A DNA stretch of 16,746 nucleotides from an uncultured Gammaproteobacteria bacterium (lineage in GTDB: Bacteria > Pseudomonadota > Gammaproteobacteria > Steroidobacterales > JABDMI01), in NCBI GenBank assembly GCA_938039225.1, contig CALHVH010000039.1:1-16746 (forward strand). The letters run 5' to 3'. The translations under genes were made by a program, and so were the position numbers. Shown here piece by piece: positions 14,287-16,746 of the stretch (its first letter is position 1; every line of letters begins with the position of its first letter). The notes under the pieces were generated by a model. The model had not been told where the DNA came from, ran no database searches, and worked only from the letters and a program-made list of their open reading frames with translations.

Positions 14287-14958
14287 ATGACCATTTTTGA
14301 TTATTTCATTATCGCTACTCTTGGCATATCAGCCATTATCAGTTTATCCAGGGGCTTTTTTAAAGAGGTCATCTCGCTCGGCAGTTGGTTAATCGCTGTT
14401 TGGGCTGCATTTACATTTGCTGAAAAACTTGCCCCCAAGATCGTTACCCTTATACCGGTAGAAAATCTTGCTCTTGGTGAGTCTGTGATTATCCAAACCC
14501 TTATCAGTGGTGCCTTGATATTTTTTGCAATATTGATGTTAGGCGCTTTTGTGAATTATATTTTTTCTATAGCGGTGCAGAAAACTGGCCTTACAGGCTC
14601 TGACCGTTTTCTGGGTATGATTTTTGGAGCTGCCCGTGGTGCCTTAATTGTGGCAATTGTCACGATGGTAATTAGTAAAAGTTCTTTGGTACAAAAAGAA
14701 CAATGGTGGCAAAACTCAACGCTTAAGCCTCATGCGATACGCGCTGCAAATATTGTTCAAGCAATTACACCTGAAAAATTTAAAGCCTATCTTCCAGGTA
14801 GTTCAAGCACAGTCATTCAACCTCAAATCAATAATAATCTGCCAGCAGGAGAAATAGACTCTGACTCCACAGGTATGGTTATTGATGTTCAAGAAGCAAC
14901 AGAAGATACAGAAAGCATTCAAGAGCAACCATCAGAACCTGAGCGTCTAACTCCATAG
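14287..14958 (+). CDS. cvpA: CvpA family inner-membrane protein
   Basis: CvpA is a small membrane protein, first found as needed for colicin V export in E. coli, and linked to envelope maintenance; its biochemical role is uncertain. The 223-residue protein has four hydrophobic segments (about 3-21, 28-46, 65-94 and 105-125). It shows the family start FDYFIIATLGISAIISLSRGF and the later block GSDRFLGMIFGAARGALIV. It is longer than E. coli CvpA (about 160 residues) because of a polar, acidic C-terminal tail from about 150 that is probably disordered. The position just upstream of purF is conserved and the two are likely co-transcribed (42-base gap). No Shine-Dalgarno is visible. Confidence 0.94.
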   Translation: MTIFDYFIIATLGISAIISLSRGFFKEVISLGSWLIAVWAAFTFAEKLAPKIVTLIPVENLALGESVIIQTLISGALIFFAILMLGAFVNYIFSIAVQKTGLTGSDRFLGMIFGAARGALIVAIVTMVISKSSLVQKEQWWQNSTLKPHAIRAANIVQAITPEKFKAYLPGSSSTVIQPQINNNLPAGEIDSDSTGMVIDVQEATEDTESIQEQPSEPERLTP

Positions 14959-15000
14959 GTTTATTCCTTCCCATTCTCCTCTAAAAAAAGTTACTAATAT

Positions 15001-16521
15001 ATGTGTGCAATAGTCGGTTTATTTGGTCAATCTCCAGTTAACCAAGCAATTTATGATGCCTTAACAGTTATGCAACATCGCGGTCAGGATGCTGCAGGCA
15101 TTGTTACCTTGGATGGCAAAAAACTTTGCATGCGCAAAAACAATGGTTTGGTAAGGGATGTTTTTCGTACGCGCCATATGTTTGGCTTACGCGGTAATAT
15201 TGGCTTAGGCCATGTGCGTTATCCCACTGCAGGTTGTTCAAGCTCAGAAGAGGCCCAACCATTTTATGTAAACTCGCCATTTGGAATTACCTTGGCACAT
15301 AACGGCAATTTAACCAATGCTGGAGTTTTACGTGAGGAAATCAGAAGCCAAGATCATCGTCATCTAAATACTAATTCCGATACAGAAGTGCTGTTAAATG
15401 TTTTTGCTCATGAGCTGGATAAGTTTGGGAAACGTTCGATTACTCCTGACGAAATATTTACAGCAATTTCACAAGTACATAAACGCTGTAAAGGTGGTTA
15501 TGCAGTAATCTCGCTGATTATGGGGCATGGCCTAGTCGCCTTTAGAGATCCGCACAGTATTCGTCCTCTAGTTTTTGGTAAGCGTGAAGATGCTAATGGT
15601 AAGTTTGAGTACATGGTGGCTTCAGAGAGTGTGGCTCTGGACTCTTTAGGCTTTGAGCTGATCCGCGATGTAGGTCCTGGAGAAGGCGTTTACATAGATT
15701 TACAAGGTAACTTACACGTACAGTCTTGTGCAGACAATACAGTGGCTACGCCTTGTATTTTTGAATATGTTTATTTAGCCAGACCTGACTCAGTTATAGA
15801 TAATATTTCTGTCTACAAGGCGCGTTTACGCATGGGCCAAAAGCTAGGTGAAAAAATTCTACGTGAGCGACCTGAGCATGACATTGATGTTGTGATTCCG
15901 ATTCCAGATACCAGTAGAACGAGTGCATTAGAACTAGCCAATGTTTTAAATGTCACCTTACGAGAAGGCTTTATTAAAAACCGATATATTGGAAGAACTT
16001 TTATCATGCCTGGACAGGGAATGCGTAAACGTTCTATTCGTCGTAAATTAAATGCCATTGATTTAGAGTTTAAGGACAAAAATGTTTTACTCGTAGATGA
16101 TTCAATTGTACGCGGTAATACTTCAGAACAAATAATTCAAATGGCCCGCGAAGCCGGAGCAAAAAATGTGTACTTTGCTTCTGCTGCACCTCCAGTACGA
16201 CATCCGAATGTGTACGGAATTGATATGCCTGCTGCAAATGAGTTGGTGGCTTTTAATCGAACTGAACAACAAATTTGTGATGAAATAGGTGCAGATTGGT
16301 TGGTGTATCAAGACTTGCCCGACTTAATTGATGCAGTGTCACATTATTCTTCAGATATCTCTCAGTTTGATACTTCTTGTTTTTCCGGTGAATACATAAC
16401 GGGTGATGTGACGAGTGATTATTTGATTGACCTAGAAAATTCACGTTCTGATTCTGCAAAACAACAACAGGATGAGCACGATGATGATGAAGAAGAAGTG
16501 AAGACTTACGGCTTTGGTTAA
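15001..16521 (+). CDS. purF: Amidophosphoribosyltransferase
   Basis: PurF makes 5-phosphoribosylamine from PRPP and glutamine, the committed first step of purine synthesis. The 506-residue protein starts MCAIVG, so Cys2 is the N-terminal nucleophile of the Ntn glutaminase once Met is removed. The glutaminase domain shows MQHRGQDAAGI, GHVRYPTAG and LAHNGNLTN. The phosphoribosyltransferase domain has PIPDTSRTSA and the PRPP loop VLLVDDSIVRGNTS (362-375). That loop has Asn where most relatives, including E. coli, have Thr (RGTTS). Gly3 of the usual MCGIVG is Ala. There is no cysteine pattern for an iron-sulfur cluster or a propeptide, as in the E. coli-type enzyme. The C-terminus ends in an acidic tail (about 488-502). 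No Shine-Dalgarno or PurR-like operator was recognised upstream. Confidence 0.97.
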   Translation: MCAIVGLFGQSPVNQAIYDALTVMQHRGQDAAGIVTLDGKKLCMRKNNGLVRDVFRTRHMFGLRGNIGLGHVRYPTAGCSSSEEAQPFYVNSPFGITLAHNGNLTNAGVLREEIRSQDHRHLNTNSDTEVLLNVFAHELDKFGKRSITPDEIFTAISQVHKRCKGGYAVISLIMGHGLVAFRDPHSIRPLVFGKREDANGKFEYMVASESVALDSLGFELIRDVGPGEGVYIDLQGNLHVQSCADNTVATPCIFEYVYLARPDSVIDNISVYKARLRMGQKLGEKILRERPEHDIDVVIPIPDTSRTSALELANVLNVTLREGFIKNRYIGRTFIMPGQGMRKRSIRRKLNAIDLEFKDKNVLLVDDSIVRGNTSEQIIQMAREAGAKNVYFASAAPPVRHPNVYGIDMPAANELVAFNRTEQQICDEIGADWLVYQDLPDLIDAVSHYSSDISQFDTSCFSGEYITGDVTSDYLIDLENSRSDSAKQQQDEHDDDEEEVKTYGFG

Positions 16522-16561
16522 TTTTTACTAAATTCTTTACATTTACCAGACGGATTAAATT

Positions 16562-16567
16562 TATACT
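16562..16567 (+). promoter_or_regulatory. Possible -10 hexamer immediately upstream of the Hpt gene
   Basis: TATACT, one mismatch from consensus, ends six bases before the ATG at 16574. A TTTACA (16536-16541) could be a -35, but the 20-base spacing is too long. The geometry repeats that at aroC and truA. Confidence 0.33.
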
Positions 16568-16573
16568 CTCTCT

Positions 16574-16746
16574 ATGTCAGAAAACAATAACCCGCAAAAT
16601 CCAGATATTGACCCTGTTGTGCAGAGTTTATTGCCCAATTACGTAAAAAGCCGTCGCTTAGAAATATTCCAGCTGCAACGCTTGGCGGCAGATAACGACT
16701 TCGATAAGATTCGCCTTATCGGTCATAATTTAAGGGGTTCTGGTGG
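16574..16746 (+). CDS. Hpt-domain phosphotransfer protein (3' end outside window)
   Basis: Only the first 57 codons are present. After an Asn/Pro-rich start, the sequence enters a helical region that fits stand-alone histidine phosphotransfer (Hpt) proteins: LLPNYVKSRRLEIFQL (19-34), then DFDKIRLIGHNLRGSG (42-57). His51 in GHNLRGSGG would be the phosphorylated histidine, matching the family pattern H-x-(L/M)-(K/R)-G. Such proteins relay phosphate between a hybrid sensor kinase and a response regulator; no partner lies in the window. The ATG at 16574 is the first start after the purF stop and has no Shine-Dalgarno (pyrimidine-rich CTCTCT precedes it). A fused downstream domain cannot be excluded. 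Confidence 0.75.
   Translation, partial: MSENNNPQNPDIDPVVQSLLPNYVKSRRLEIFQLQRLAADNDFDKIRLIGHNLRGSG

Noticed and set aside
1..16746. Search by eye for tRNA or rRNA genes, CRISPR arrays, insertion sequences, phage genes, toxin-antitoxin pairs and known riboswitches
   Set aside because: No cloverleaf, direct-repeat array, transposase, attachment site or recognised riboswitch core was found. Nearly all sequence is explained by conserved housekeeping genes.

Overview
The window looks like ordinary chromosomal core DNA from an AT-rich gammaproteobacterium. The block asd-fimV-truA-accD-folC-dedD(SPOR)-cvpA-purF is the order known, with lineage-specific insertions, from Pseudomonas and Escherichia relatives. 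FimV with a LysM domain, a bifunctional FolC and a prmB-aroC pair support the same placement. I cannot name a genus. I see no insertion sequence, phage gene, CRISPR array, tRNA or rRNA.

Layout: positions 1-3303 form a minus-strand, probably co-transcribed set read right to left. It holds a SCO1/SenC copper chaperone, a PCuAC-type copper-chaperone lipoprotein (4-base ATGA overlap), phosphatidylserine decarboxylase (5-base gap) and an LplT-like MFS transporter. The transporter runs off the left edge just as a PlsC-type acyltransferase domain appears to begin. The set joins copper delivery to cytochrome oxidase with phosphatidylethanolamine synthesis and probable lysophospholipid recycling. Positions 3304-3447 are a divergent promoter region. 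From 3448 rightwards everything is on the plus strand: prmB, aroC, asd, fimV, a strong intrinsic terminator, truA, accD, folC, a DedD-like SPOR protein, cvpA, purF and the start of an Hpt phosphotransfer protein.

The plus-strand genes supply ribosomal protein methylation (PrmB), chorismate (AroC), aspartate semialdehyde (Asd), polar and type IV pilus organisation (FimV), tRNA pseudouridine (TruA), malonyl-CoA (AccD), folylpolyglutamate (FolC), envelope and cell-division functions (SPOR protein, CvpA) and the first step of purine synthesis (PurF). Intergenic gaps are short; the longest is 287 bases between fimV and truA.

I found no clearly new multi-gene system. The more unusual signals are these: a composite sequence element shared by the asd and accD upstream regions; a general lack of Shine-Dalgarno sequences, with -10-like hexamers 6-7 bases before the ATG of three genes; the apparent transporter-acyltransferase fusion beside psd; a direct truA-accD junction with no trpF or dedA between; a long acidic repeat region in FimV; and several dyad-symmetric intergenic sequences.
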